Positions 25,455 to 33,840 of a stretch of DNA of 64,000 nt are shown one piece after another. The translations under genes were made by a program, and so were the position numbers. The notes beneath the pieces are model-generated. The model was given only the letters and a program-made list of their open reading frames with translations, ran no database searches and was not told where the DNA came from. The DNA is taken from positions 558,001 through 622,000 of the forward strand of contig NZ_SPUI01000002.1 in NCBI RefSeq assembly GCF_004522095.1, read 5' to 3'. This DNA comes from Nocardioides sp. 503 (GTDB lineage Bacteria; Actinomycetota; Actinomycetes; Propionibacteriales; Nocardioidaceae). Each line of letters opens with the position of its first letter. Within the stretch, counting starts at the first letter, position 1.

Positions 25455-25733
25455 CTAGTCGAGGCCCAGCGAGAACGCGGACTCGAGGTCGTGGCGGGAG
25501 TAGGAGCGGAACGCGATGTGGGTCTCGGTCTCGGACACGCCGGGGACCTTGTTGAGGCGGTCGGCGATGACGGCGGCCACGTCGTCGTGGTTGCGCACCC
25601 GCACCAGCGCGATCAGGTCGATCTGCCCGGTCACGGAGTAGACCTCGCTGACCCCCTCGAGGGCGGCGATCGCCTCGGCGACCTCGGGGATCCGGGCGAC
25701 GTCGGCCTTCACGAAGACGATGGCGGTGATCAT
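25455..25733 (-). CDS. stand-alone Lrp/AsnC ligand-binding (RAM) domain protein
   Basis: 92 residues. M-I-T-A-I-V-F-V-K-A-D-V-A-R-I and V-Y-S-V-T-G-Q-I-D-L-I-A-L-V-R-V form the alpha/beta RAM domain of Lrp regulators, but no DNA-binding domain is present. Such short proteins bind amino acids or partner with full Lrp proteins; no partner is encoded here. The ATG follows a TAGGCT hexamer by 6 bases, and that hexamer begins inside the stop of the upstream exonuclease gene. Confidence 0.88.
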   Translation of the reverse strand: MITAIVFVKADVARIPEVAEAIAALEGVSEVYSVTGQIDLIALVRVRNHDDVAAVIADRLNKVPGVSETETHIAFRSYSRHDLESAFSLGLD

Positions 25734-25739
25734 GAGCGG

Positions 25740-25745
25740 AGCCTA
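25740..25745 (-). promoter_or_regulatory. -10 element (TAGGCT) built on the exonuclease stop codon
   Basis: On the minus strand the exonuclease TAG stop is the first half of TAGGCT, which ends 6 bases before the RAM-domain ATG at 25733. It is the same stop-codon arrangement as at 23365 and 38147. Confidence 0.5.
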
Positions 25746-27494
25746 ACGGGACTCGAGGTGGTGGCCGGAGTCCTGGCGGGCACCCAGCGGACCCTCCAGG
25801 TGGCGCCCGGCCCCCTGGACGGGGCAGGTCCACTCGCCGTCGACGTCGACCAGGCGCACGGTGGGGGACTCCAGCCACCGCAGCAGCCGCTCGGTCTCCT
25901 GGGCCGTCGCGGCGGGGACCGGCCCCGGCGCCGGTAGGACGGTCTCGGCCGAGGCGCGCAGCACCTCGACGTAGGCGACCGCGTCGGCTCCCGGCGGGAT
26001 CACCCCGGCCGCCGCGAGGCGGCCGTAGCGCACGACGTGGACCGCCCAGCGTCCGTCGTCCTCGCGACGGGCGGCGACCACCTCGGCGCAGCGCGTGAGC
26101 GAGCTGAGCCGCTGGGTGCGGGCGGCGGCGCGGACGAAGGAGGCCAGGCGGTCGCGGTGCAGCCCCGCCTCCTCGTAGCGCTCGTCGGCGGCGAGGGCGG
26201 CCATGCGCTCGTTGACCAGGTCGACGACGTCGTCGGGGCGGCGCAGCAGCGTCTCGCGCAGCTGGCGCACGACCGCGGCGTAGGTGTGGCCGTCGACGCT
26301 GCCGTCGCAGGGGGACAGGCAGCGGCCCAGCTCGGCCAGCACGCACGCCGAGCGCGAGGGGGTGCGGCCGAAGCGGTCGGAGCACTGGCGCACCGGGAAG
26401 GTGTCGTGGAGCGCGGCCAGGCACTGCTCGGCCATCGCGCGGCTGCCGAAGGGGCCGAGGTAGTCGGCGTCGTCGTCGAGCACCCGCTTGACCATCGACA
26501 GCCGCGGCCACGGCTCGCGGGTGAGCTTGATGAAGGTGACCTTCTCGGGGAAGCGGGAGCGGCGGTTGTAGCTCGGCTTGTGCTCGGCGATCAGGCGCAG
26601 CTCGCGGACCTCCGCCTCGAGCGGGGTCGCGCACTCGATGGCCTGGACCTCTGCGGCCAGCCGCACCATCTCGCCCATGCGCGAGCGGGTCTCGGAGGCC
26701 GTGAAGTAGGAGCGCACCCGCTTGCGCAGGTCGCGGGAGGTGCCGATGTAGAGGACCCGCGCGGACTCGTCCTTGAAGAGGTAGACGCCGGGGGAGTGGG
26801 GGAGCCCGTCGGCGAGGTGGCGCTTGCGGCGCTGCGCGGCCGAGACCCGGGAGGAGAACGTCTGCAGCTCCTCGAGGGTGTGCACCCCGAGCGCGCCGAC
26901 CCGCTCCATCAGCCCGTGGAGGACGTCGACGGTGGCCCGCGCGTCGGAGAGGGCGCGGTGGTTGGGGGTGGTCGTGCTGTGGAAGACCCGCGCCAGCGAG
27001 GAGAGCTTGCAGTTGGGCGCGTCGTCGCGGGTGATCACGCGGCGGGCCAGCTTGGCGGTGTCGACGACGTCGAACGCCGGCCAGGCGCGGCCCTGGAGCT
27101 CGGCGAAGTGGCGCAGGAACCCCACGTCGAACGGCGCGTTGTGGGCCACCAGCACCGTGCCGGCGGCGAACTCGAGGAACGCCGGCAGCGCCGCGTCGAT
27201 GGGCGGGGCGTCGGCGACCATCGAGTTGCTGATGCCGGTGAGGACCGCGATGAACGCCGGGATCTGGGTCTGGGGGTCGACGAGCGTCTGGAACTCGCCG
27301 AGCACCTCGCCGCCGCGGACCTTGACGGCCCCGATCTCGGTGATCATGGAGCCGGCCGCCGGGGAGCCGCCGGTGGTCTCCAGGTCGACGACGGTGAACG
27401 TGACGTCGCGCAGGGCGCGACCGAGCTCGTCGAAGCTGCGCTGCGACTCCCACCGGGCGCCGGCCGGGGGTGCGGGAGGGGCGGCCTGGCTCAT
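25743..27494 (-). CDS. DEDDh exonuclease fused to a GIY-YIG/UvrC-like nuclease domain
   Basis: 583 residues, two nucleases in one chain. Residues about 30-200 form a DnaQ-type 3'-5' exonuclease: V-V-D-L-E-T-T-G (D37, E39), H-N-A-P-F-D-V-G-F-L and N-H-R-A-L-S-D-A complete the DEDDh set. Residues about 230-320 form a GIY-YIG domain like UvrC and Cho (P-G-V-Y-L-F-K-D, L-Y-I-G-T-S-R-D-L-R-K-R-V). After that comes a C-P-C/A-C-V-L-A-E-L-G-R-C-L-S-P-C-D cysteine block and a UVR-like helix (M-A-A-L-A-A-D-E-R-Y-E-E-A). This matches mycobacterial Rv2191. It probably trims damaged DNA; no partner is visible. The start at 27494 is set by a TACGGT -10 hexamer 6 bases ahead. Confidence 0.92.
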   Translation of the reverse strand: MSQAAPPAPPAGARWESQRSFDELGRALRDVTFTVVDLETTGGSPAAGSMITEIGAVKVRGGEVLGEFQTLVDPQTQIPAFIAVLTGISNSMVADAPPIDAALPAFLEFAAGTVLVAHNAPFDVGFLRHFAELQGRAWPAFDVVDTAKLARRVITRDDAPNCKLSSLARVFHSTTTPNHRALSDARATVDVLHGLMERVGALGVHTLEELQTFSSRVSAAQRRKRHLADGLPHSPGVYLFKDESARVLYIGTSRDLRKRVRSYFTASETRSRMGEMVRLAAEVQAIECATPLEAEVRELRLIAEHKPSYNRRSRFPEKVTFIKLTREPWPRLSMVKRVLDDDADYLGPFGSRAMAEQCLAALHDTFPVRQCSDRFGRTPSRSACVLAELGRCLSPCDGSVDGHTYAAVVRQLRETLLRRPDDVVDLVNERMAALAADERYEEAGLHRDRLASFVRAAARTQRLSSLTRCAEVVAARREDDGRWAVHVVRYGRLAAAGVIPPGADAVAYVEVLRASAETVLPAPGPVPAATAQETERLLRWLESPTVRLVDVDGEWTCPVQGAGRHLEGPLGARQDSGHHLESR

Positions 27495-27500
27495 GCCCCG

Positions 27501-27506
27501 ACCGTA
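27501..27506 (-). promoter_or_regulatory. -10 element (TACGGT), leaderless start for the exonuclease
   Basis: Minus-strand TACGGT lies 6 bases before ATG 27494. It argues against the in-frame start 96 bases further upstream. Confidence 0.45.
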
Positions 27507-27565
27507 GGACGAGGCGCCGACATCCCACGGGCGGCGCGCGGCGCGGACCTCTCCCCGCGTGCGCA

Positions 27566-27571
27566 TAGGGT
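27566..27571 (+). promoter_or_regulatory. -10 element (TAGGGT), leaderless start for the zinc-ribbon gene
   Basis: TAGGGT ends 6 bases before GTG 27578. Confidence 0.5.
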
Positions 27572-27577
27572 GGTGCC

Positions 27578-27838
27578 GTGAGCTCGACACCCGCCCTCCC
27601 CGACCAGGCCCACCGCTGGCGCTGCGGCGGCTGCGGCAACCTGACCCGCTTCGACGTGACGCGCACCCGGCGCACGCAGGAGTTCTGGCACTACGACCTC
27701 GCCGGCGAGCACCGGGTGGAGAGCACCGAGGTCCTCGGCGAGGACGTCGAGGCCGTGTCGTGCCGCTGGTGCGGTCGCAGCGACGCGATCGAGACGGTCG
27801 CGCGCACCGACGCCGACCTCACCTCCGACCCGTCCTGA
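27578..27838 (+). CDS. small zinc-ribbon-like protein
   Basis: 86 residues. Two cysteine pairs, C16-G-G-C19 and C62-R-W-C65, are spaced like a zinc ribbon, with a W-H-Y-D-L-x-G strand region between them. Highly similar small proteins are common in actinobacteria, but no role is known to me. It is divergent from the exonuclease gene, with 83 bases between start codons. Confidence 0.75.
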   Translation: MSSTPALPDQAHRWRCGGCGNLTRFDVTRTRRTQEFWHYDLAGEHRVESTEVLGEDVEAVSCRWCGRSDAIETVARTDADLTSDPS

Positions 27839-27910
27839 CCCGCGACGCGTCCTGACCCCCGCTCGCCGCGAGGGGGACCCCCTGTCGGTGGCGACTGTCA
27901 GCCTGGACGC

Positions 27911-28117
27911 ATGACGACGAGAATCGACTGCGACACCTGCGTGGTGCGCGGGCTGGCCTGCCACGACTGCGTGGTGACCGTGCTCCTGGGGCCGCCGCCG
28001 GAGCTCACCTTCGACGACGACGAGTGCCGCGCGCTCGACGTGCTCGCGGCCGGGGGCCTGGTGCCGCCGCTGCGCCTGGTCCAGGCCGTGTCGGGGCCCG
28101 AGGTGGAGTCGGCGTGA
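27911..28117 (+). CDS. small four-cysteine protein, actinobacterial family of unknown function
   Basis: 68 residues. C7-D-T-C10 and C17-H-D-C20 are followed by V-V-T-V-L-L-G and an L-A-x-x-G-L-V-P-P-L-R helix. The N-terminal double CxxC with V-V-T-V-L-L-G recurs in actinobacteria, next to NlpC/P60 genes in my recollection. The cysteines could hold zinc or a disulfide. It ends 321 bases before the NlpC/P60 gene; that gap holds the riboswitch. Confidence 0.7.
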   Translation: MTTRIDCDTCVVRGLACHDCVVTVLLGPPPELTFDDDECRALDVLAAGGLVPPLRLVQAVSGPEVESA

Positions 28118-28270
28118 GCCGTCCGGACGGGCGCGACGCGGACGGCTGTCCGTCGGTCGTGAGAAACACCGCCCCGGGAGTTGGCGTGGGCCCCTCCGAG
28201 GACTAACCTCATCCACTCAAGCAGCCGTGGAAGTGGGCCACCGGGTCCGCGCGGGTGCTGCGTCGAGTTC

Positions 28271-28412
28271 TGGAGCCTCTTCGGGGGGTTCCGGGAGCCG
28301 GGGAACCAACTCTTCTGGGGTGAATCCCTCGCGAGGCGTCGCGCGCAGGTGCGGCGAGGAGCGGGGGTAGGGCAAGTCGTGCCCGAATCCGTCAGCTCAC
28401 CCGGTAGGCGTA
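28271..28412 (+). promoter_or_regulatory. ydaO-yuaA riboswitch (cyclic di-AMP sensor)
   Basis: The leader of the NlpC/P60 gene carries the ydaO core in order: GGAGCC opening, CCGGGGAACC (28299-28308), GGGGTGAATC (28317-28326), a variable hairpin region, CCGAATCCGTCAGCT (28383-28397), then CCGGTAGGCG (28401-28410). GCCT at 28275-28278 can pair with AGGC at 28406-28409 to close stem P1. In this class c-di-AMP binding turns expression off, and cell-wall hydrolases are common targets in actinobacteria. The expression platform in the last 28 bases before the GTG is not obvious. Confidence 0.88.
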
Positions 28413-28438
28413 CGACACACAAGGGAGACCGCCCGCTC

Positions 28439-29413
28439 GTGCGGAAGCGACTCATCACTGCCCTGACCGGGTTGGCCCTGGCCGCCACGATCGGGCTCAT
28501 CCCCTCCACCTCGGCCTACGCCGACCCCGACATCGACACCGTGCAGGCGCGCGTCGACCGGCTCTTCCACGAGGCCGAGCAGGCCTCGGAGCGCTACAAC
28601 GATGCGAAGATCGAGCTGACTGCCCTCCAGAGCGACGTCGCCTCGCTGCGCGCCGACCAGGAGCGCCAGGACGCCGCGCTCGGCAAGGTGCGCGAGCAGG
28701 TCGCGGACGCGATGGTCAGCCAGTACCAGGGCCAGGGCATCTCCGCGGTCGGCGAGGTCATCGTCTCCGACGACCCCGGCGCCTTCCTCTCGCAGCTCAC
28801 GACCATGTCGTCCTACCAGGACCACCAGGACGCGCTGCTCGACGACTACGCCGACGAGGTCGCGGCCCTCGACATCCGCGAGACCGCGACCGCCCGCCGG
28901 GTCTCGCAGGTCAGCGCCGTCGAGTCGCGTCTCAAGGACGAGAAGAGCACGATCGACGACAAGCTCGACCAGGCGAAGTCGCTGCTCGACCGCCTCAAGG
29001 ACGAGGAGCGCGCGGAGATCCTGTCGCGCGGCGGGACCACCGTCCCCTCCGACGTCCCCGCGTCCGGTCGCGCTGCCGCCGCCGTCCAGTACGCCATGGC
29101 CCAGGTCGGCGACTCCTACGTCTACGGCGCCGCCGGCCCCAACGCCTTCGACTGCTCGGGCCTCACGATGATGGCCTGGGCCCAGGCCGGCGTCGGCCTG
29201 CCGCACTCCTCCAGCGCCCAGTACTCCTCGGGCCCCCACGTCGCCGAGAGCGACCTGAGGCCCGGCGACCTGGTGTTCTACTACAGCCCGATCAGCCACG
29301 TCGGCATGTACATCGGCAACGGCCTGATCGTGCACGCCGCCAACCCCGGTGCGGGTGTGAAGGTCTCCAACCTCCACGAGATGCCCTACGTCGGCGCGGT
29401 CCGCCCTGGCTGA
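28439..29413 (+). CDS. NlpC/P60 peptidoglycan endopeptidase (Rip-type)
   Basis: 324 residues, secreted. A signal peptide ends around A-Y-A-D-P (residue 27). A long coiled coil (about 35-185) follows, as in RipA and PcsB-type hydrolases, then a linker and the catalytic domain. The cysteine protease residues are C239 in D-C-S-G-L, H287 in S-H-V-G-M-Y and H299 in V-H-A. It cuts peptide stems in peptidoglycan, usually at cell separation. GTG 28439 has an AAGGGAGA ribosome binding site. The upstream riboswitch puts it under c-di-AMP. By position it matches mycobacterial Rv2190c. Confidence 0.94.
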   Translation: MRKRLITALTGLALAATIGLIPSTSAYADPDIDTVQARVDRLFHEAEQASERYNDAKIELTALQSDVASLRADQERQDAALGKVREQVADAMVSQYQGQGISAVGEVIVSDDPGAFLSQLTTMSSYQDHQDALLDDYADEVAALDIRETATARRVSQVSAVESRLKDEKSTIDDKLDQAKSLLDRLKDEERAEILSRGGTTVPSDVPASGRAAAAVQYAMAQVGDSYVYGAAGPNAFDCSGLTMMAWAQAGVGLPHSSSAQYSSGPHVAESDLRPGDLVFYYSPISHVGMYIGNGLIVHAANPGAGVKVSNLHEMPYVGAVRPG

Positions 29414-29450
29414 CCGCCCCAGCAACGAGGCCGGCCGTCCACGTCTGTGG

Positions 29451-30665
29451 ATGGTCGGCCTTTCGCTGTTCCTGCTGGTGGGCGTCGGACTCCTGACCTG
29501 GTCGGTGCTCGACGACGACCCCTACGTCGCCCCGCGGCCGGCCGCCGGCCCCGCGCTCGCGCAGCCGGCGGAGGCGTCGCGGTCGCTGCGCCTCCTCCAG
29601 CAGGCGGTCGCCTCCGGGGACGCCGCCCTGGCCGACGAGGCGGCGCCCGAGGGCGACACGGCCGCCGCCGGTCTGCTGGAGGACCTAGTCGGCAACGCAC
29701 GGGCGCTGCGGGTGCGTGACTTCTCCCTGCGCTTCCTCGACGTCACCGGGGCGAGCGAGGGCGACACCTGGACCGCCGCGGTCGACGCGACCTGGCGCTT
29801 CGCCGGCTTCGACGAGACCTCGGCCCGCGCCGAGGTGGTCGTGCGCTTCGCCGGCGAGGACGCCGGCATCGTCGGCGTCGGCGACCGCACGGGGGTCGCG
29901 CCGGTGTGGCTCGCCGGCGCGGCGACCGTGCGCCGTACCCCCGACGTGCTGGTGGTGGTCGCCGGCACCGGCACCGCCCAGGACGCCGCAGCCCGCGGCT
30001 ACCTCGCGCGCGGCCGCGAGGCGCTGCCGGTCGTGGGGCGGGTGCTGCCGGCCTGGCGGGGACCCCTGGTCATCGAGGTGCCTGCAGGCGCCGCGGAGCT
30101 CGACCGGGCCCTGGACGCAGACGCCGGCGCCTACGCCGGCGTGGCCGCGGTGACCGCGTCTCCCGACGCCACCAGCGCGCCGGGGGTCCCGGTGCACGTG
30201 TTCCTCAACCCCGACGAGTTCGACCGCCTCCGACCGCTCGGCGCCCAGGTCGTCATGAGCCACGAGGCCACGCACGTGGCGACCGATGCGACCAGCAGCA
30301 GGCAGATGCCGCAGTGGCTGGTGGAGGGCTTCGCCGACTACGTCTCGCTGCGCGACGTCCGGCTCCCGGACTCCCGGGCCGCCGCCCAGGTGATCGAGCA
30401 GGTGCGCGCCGACGGGCCGCCGCGGGCGCTGCCCGGCGCCGTGGAGTTCGACGCCTCGACGGGCCACGCGGGCGCCGCCTACGAGTCGGCGTGGATCGCC
30501 TGCCGGGTGCTCGCGGAGCGCCGGGGCGAGGACGCCCTCGTCGCGCTGTACGCCGCCGTGCGGGACGGCCGGCCCCTCGCCGAGGTGCTGCGGGCGTCGT
30601 TCGGCTGGAGCGAGGCCGCGCTGGTCCGAGCCTGGCGGGCCCGCCTGTCAGACTTGGCGGCGTGA
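29451..30665 (+). CDS. membrane-anchored HExxH metallopeptidase-like protein
   Basis: 404 residues from ATG 29451. One N-terminal membrane helix (about 2-20), then an extracellular region with an NTF2-like or cystatin-like strand pattern (about 45-160) and a peptidase-like domain. H-E-A-T-H (271-275) and a downstream E292 in V-E-G-F-A-D-Y give the gluzincin layout, as in peptidase MA-type families. The true start may lie upstream: the frame is open to a CTG at 29406 overlapping the NlpC/P60 stop, which would add a basic R-P-R-L-W segment before the helix as expected for an N-in anchor. It is 4-base coupled to the M48 gene behind it. Target proteins are unknown. Confidence 0.75.
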   Translation: MVGLSLFLLVGVGLLTWSVLDDDPYVAPRPAAGPALAQPAEASRSLRLLQQAVASGDAALADEAAPEGDTAAAGLLEDLVGNARALRVRDFSLRFLDVTGASEGDTWTAAVDATWRFAGFDETSARAEVVVRFAGEDAGIVGVGDRTGVAPVWLAGAATVRRTPDVLVVVAGTGTAQDAAARGYLARGREALPVVGRVLPAWRGPLVIEVPAGAAELDRALDADAGAYAGVAAVTASPDATSAPGVPVHVFLNPDEFDRLRPLGAQVVMSHEATHVATDATSSRQMPQWLVEGFADYVSLRDVRLPDSRAAAQVIEQVRADGPPRALPGAVEFDASTGHAGAAYESAWIACRVLAERRGEDALVALYAAVRDGRPLAEVLRASFGWSEAALVRAWRARLSDLAA

Positions 30666-31921
30666 CCGTCCCCGACCGCCGCGTCGCGCTCGTGACGACC
30701 CTCGTGGGCCTCGTCGCGTTCGTGGTCCTCGCCGTGTGGCTCGTCCCCTGGCACCCGGTGCCCGGGGGCGACCTCCAGCCCGCCGAACCCGGCTCGGTCT
30801 TCACCCCCGAGCAGCTCGACCGCGCCGAGGACTTCGCCCGCCAGGCCCGCCTCTGGAGCTGGACGTCCCTCGCGGTGTCCCTGGCCGTGGCGTGCTGGCT
30901 CGGCCTGACCCGGCGGGGCCGCGCGCTGTTCTCGCGGCTCCCGGGCCGGTGGTGGGTCCAGGTGCCGCTCGCCGTCGCGCTCGTGGAGCTCCTGCGCCGC
31001 GTCGTGACCCTGCCGTTCGCGGTGCTGCTGCGCCGCGAGCGCCTCGACTACGGACTGACCGAGCAGGGCTGGGGCGCCTGGGCCGTCGACCTGCTCAAGG
31101 GTGAGCTGCTGAGCATCGTCCTGACCTCGCTGGGGCTGCTCGCGGTCCTGGCGTGCGCCCGCCGCTGGCGCCGCGCGTGGCCCGCGATCGCCGGAGCGGG
31201 TCTCGGGGTCCTCGTGCTGGTCGGCTCCTTCGTCTACCCGCTGGCCGTCGAGCCGCTCTTCAACCACTTCGAGCCGCTGCCCGACGGGAGCCTGCGCACC
31301 GCGATCATGCAGCTGGCCGACGAGGAGGGCGTCACGGTCGACGACGTGCTGGTGGCCGACGCCTCACGCCGTACGACGACGCTCAACGCCTACGTCTCCG
31401 GCTTCGGCGGCACCCGCCGGGTCGTGGTCTACGACAACCTCGTCGACGACCTGCCGCAGGACGAGACGCTGTCGGTCGTCGCGCACGAGCTGGCCCACGC
31501 CCGCCACGGCGACGTGATCACCGGGTCGCTGCTGGGCGCCTCGGGCGGGCTCGTGGCGGCCGGCCTGCTGTCGCTCGTCCTCGCGCGCGTCCGCCGGCGT
31601 GGCGGGCCGGGCCTCACCGACCCGGCCGTCGTGCCGCTCGTCCTGGCCCTGGTGGCCATCGCCTCGCTGGTCACGAGCCCGGTGAGCAACACGATCAGCC
31701 GCCAGATCGAGACCCGCGCCGACGTGGACGCGCTGCGGACCACGCGGGACCCCGACGCGTTCATCGCGATGCAGACCCAGCTCGGGCTGCGCTCGCTCAA
31801 CGACCCGACCCCGCCGGCCTGGAGCCAGGTGTGGTTCGGCAGCCACCCCACCGGCCTGACCCGCATCGCCCTGGCCGAGCGCATGCGTCGGCTCGAGGCC
31901 GACGGGTCCGAGCCCGACTAG
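30662..31921 (+). CDS. M48 (Ste24/CAAX protease-like) membrane metallopeptidase
   Basis: 419 residues, about seven membrane helices. Residues 1-205 form the M48 N-terminal membrane domain, with L-F-N-H-F-E-P-L-P-D-G near 199-209. The zinc site is H-E-L-A-H (275-279) with the third ligand in Q-I-E-T-R-A-D near 347. N-A-Y-V-S-G (242-247) lines the active site in this family. Eukaryotic Ste24 cuts prenylated proteins, but bacteria do not prenylate, so here a membrane quality-control role is more likely. GTG 30662 overlaps the preceding peptidase gene by 4 bases. It ends convergently on fadD15 with a 4-base overlap. It differs from the HtpX at 4.0 kb. Confidence 0.88.
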   Translation: MTVPDRRVALVTTLVGLVAFVVLAVWLVPWHPVPGGDLQPAEPGSVFTPEQLDRAEDFARQARLWSWTSLAVSLAVACWLGLTRRGRALFSRLPGRWWVQVPLAVALVELLRRVVTLPFAVLLRRERLDYGLTEQGWGAWAVDLLKGELLSIVLTSLGLLAVLACARRWRRAWPAIAGAGLGVLVLVGSFVYPLAVEPLFNHFEPLPDGSLRTAIMQLADEEGVTVDDVLVADASRRTTTLNAYVSGFGGTRRVVVYDNLVDDLPQDETLSVVAHELAHARHGDVITGSLLGASGGLVAAGLLSLVLARVRRRGGPGLTDPAVVPLVLALVAIASLVTSPVSNTISRQIETRADVDALRTTRDPDAFIAMQTQLGLRSLNDPTPPAWSQVWFGSHPTGLTRIALAERMRRLEADGSEPD

Positions 31922-33711
31922 GAGAGGTAGAGCGCGGCGATCTCGTCCTTGCACTCGCGCAGGACGACGTTGCGCTTGAGCTTGAGGCTGGGGGTCAGCT
32001 GCCCGCCCTCCTCGGTCCAGTCGTCGGGCAGGATCACGAACTTGCGGATCGACTCGGCCTTGGACACCGTCTTGTTGGCCTCCTCGACGGCCGCCTCGAC
32101 CTCGGCGCGCAGGTCCGCGTCGTCGACGTGCTCGGCGATGGTGCCGGTCTTGCCGTGCGCCTCGGCCCACGCCGGGAAGGACTCGGGGTCGATCGTGACC
32201 AGCGCGCCGATGAACGGCTGCCGGTCGCCGACGACCATGCACTGGCTGACCAGCGCGTGGGCCCGGATGCGGTCCTCGAGCGGCGCCGGCGCGACGTTCT
32301 TGCCGCCGGCGGTCACGAGGATCTCCTTCTTGCGGCCGGTGATCCGGACGAAGCCCTCGTCGTCGACCTCGCCGACATCCCCGGTGTGGAACCACCCGTC
32401 GCGCTCGAGCGCCTCGGCCGTGGCCTCCTCGTTGGCCCAGTAGCCGGCGAAGACCTGACCGCCCCGGAAGAGCAGCTCGCCGTCGTCGGCGACGCGCACC
32501 GACGTGCCGGGGAGCGGGCGCCCGACCGTGCCGATCTTGGTGCCGCCGGGCACGTTGACGGTCAGCGCCCCGGTGGTCTCGGTCAGGCCGTAGCCCTCCA
32601 GGACGACCAGGCCGATGCCGCGGTAGAAGTGGCCCAGCCGGTCGCCGAGCGGGGCGCCGCCGGAGACGGCGTAGACGCAGGCGCCGCCGAGGGCGTCGCG
32701 CAGCTTGCCGTAGACGAGCCGGTCGAAGAGGGCGTGCTGCGCACGCACGGCCAGCGACGCCCTGCCCTTGCCGGAGTCGAGGCCGCGCGACCACGCGATG
32801 GCGGCCTCGGCGGCGCGGGCGAAGATCGCCCCCTTCCCGTCGGCGGTGGCCTTCTGCGAGGCGGTGTTGAAGACCTTTTCGAAGACGCGGGGGACGGCCA
32901 GGATGAACGTCGGGCGGAACTCCTGCAGGTCCTCGAGCAGGTGCTTGATATCGGCGCTGTGGCCCAGGCGGGTGCGTCGCTTGACCGCGCCCACCTGGAT
33001 GATCCGCGCGAACACGTGGGCCAGCGGCAGGAACAGCAGCGTCGAGGACTCCCCGCCGAACAGGTCGTCGAGCTCGTCGGTCGCCACGCCCAGCTCGAAC
33101 ATGAAGTTGCCGTGCGTGAGCATGCAGCCCTTGGGGCGGCCGGTGGTGCCGGAGGTGTAGATCAGGGTCGCCAGGTCGAGCGGGGTCGACGACGTACGGC
33201 GCTTCTCCAGCTCGTCGTCGGCCACGTCCTGGCCGAGGCGGCCCAGCACCGTGACGGCGTTGTCGGCGATCGACCAGACGTGGTTGAGGTCCTCCAGCCC
33301 GGCACGCACCTCCGCGATCCGCGCGAGGTGGGCGGAGGTCTCGGCGACGACGGCCTTGGCGCCGGAGTCCTGCAGGATCCAGGAGACCTGGTCGGCGGCC
33401 GACGTCTCGTAGATCGGCACGGTGACGGCGCCGGCGAACCAGATCGCGTAGTCGAGCAGGGTCCACTCGTAGCGGGTCTTGCAGATCAGGGCGACCCGGT
33501 CGCCCGGCTCGATCCCGGAGGCGATGAGGCCCTTGGCGACCGCGCTGACCTCGGCGAGGAACTGCGCCGCGGTGACGTCGGTCCAGCCGGACTCGCCCGG
33601 CCGGCTGAAGACGACGGCGTCCGGGGCCTCCGCGGCGTTGGCGACCACGTCGTCGGTCAGGTTGCCCGTCGTCGGGATCTCGATCGTCAGGGGCGTGGAG
33701 AACTCCCGCAC
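31918..33711 (-). CDS. long-chain acyl-CoA synthetase (FadD15-like)
   Basis: 597 residues. Activates long-chain fatty acids through an acyl-AMP. The ATP motif Y-T-S-G-T-T-G-R-P-K-G, the L-P-L-A-H-V-F segment, Y-G-L-T-E-T-T-G and G-W-F-H-T-G-D-V-G are all intact, and the C-terminal lysine is in the I-R-K-F-V-I-L block. GTG 33711 has a GAGGAGAG ribosome binding site and begins V-R-E-F-S-T-P; the frame extends 96 bases further but without support. In M. tuberculosis fadD15 (Rv2187) sits next to the same SRPBCC and ArsA-like genes. It is divergent from the SRPBCC gene. Confidence 0.93.
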   Translation of the reverse strand: MREFSTPLTIEIPTTGNLTDDVVANAAEAPDAVVFSRPGESGWTDVTAAQFLAEVSAVAKGLIASGIEPGDRVALICKTRYEWTLLDYAIWFAGAVTVPIYETSAADQVSWILQDSGAKAVVAETSAHLARIAEVRAGLEDLNHVWSIADNAVTVLGRLGQDVADDELEKRRTSSTPLDLATLIYTSGTTGRPKGCMLTHGNFMFELGVATDELDDLFGGESSTLLFLPLAHVFARIIQVGAVKRRTRLGHSADIKHLLEDLQEFRPTFILAVPRVFEKVFNTASQKATADGKGAIFARAAEAAIAWSRGLDSGKGRASLAVRAQHALFDRLVYGKLRDALGGACVYAVSGGAPLGDRLGHFYRGIGLVVLEGYGLTETTGALTVNVPGGTKIGTVGRPLPGTSVRVADDGELLFRGGQVFAGYWANEEATAEALERDGWFHTGDVGEVDDEGFVRITGRKKEILVTAGGKNVAPAPLEDRIRAHALVSQCMVVGDRQPFIGALVTIDPESFPAWAEAHGKTGTIAEHVDDADLRAEVEAAVEEANKTVSKAESIRKFVILPDDWTEEGGQLTPSLKLKRNVVLRECKDEIAALYLS

Positions 33712-33785
33712 TTTTCTCTCCTCAGGCTCGCCATGGGGGCGTTGCGGGCAGGTTACCGCCGAGGGGAGGAGGGTCGTCCATCCGG

Positions 33786-33791
33786 TAGCAT
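33786..33791 (+). promoter_or_regulatory. -10 element (TAGCAT) for the SRPBCC gene
   Basis: TAGCAT lies 50 bases before ATG 33841. An AAGGGG ribosome binding site follows (33827-33832), so this transcript should have a normal leader. Confidence 0.4.
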
Positions 33792-33840
33792 CGCGGTTCC
33801 GATCCACCCACGCTCCCGGGCGCCAGCAAGGGGTTCCACG

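Noticed and set aside
25441..27675. 744-residue minus-strand frame over the exonuclease
   Set aside because: Proline/arginine-rich shifted frame; the 583-residue frame has all nuclease motifs.
27856..27876. GC-rich hairpin after the zinc-ribbon gene
   Set aside because: The stem is interrupted and short; not strong enough to call a terminator.
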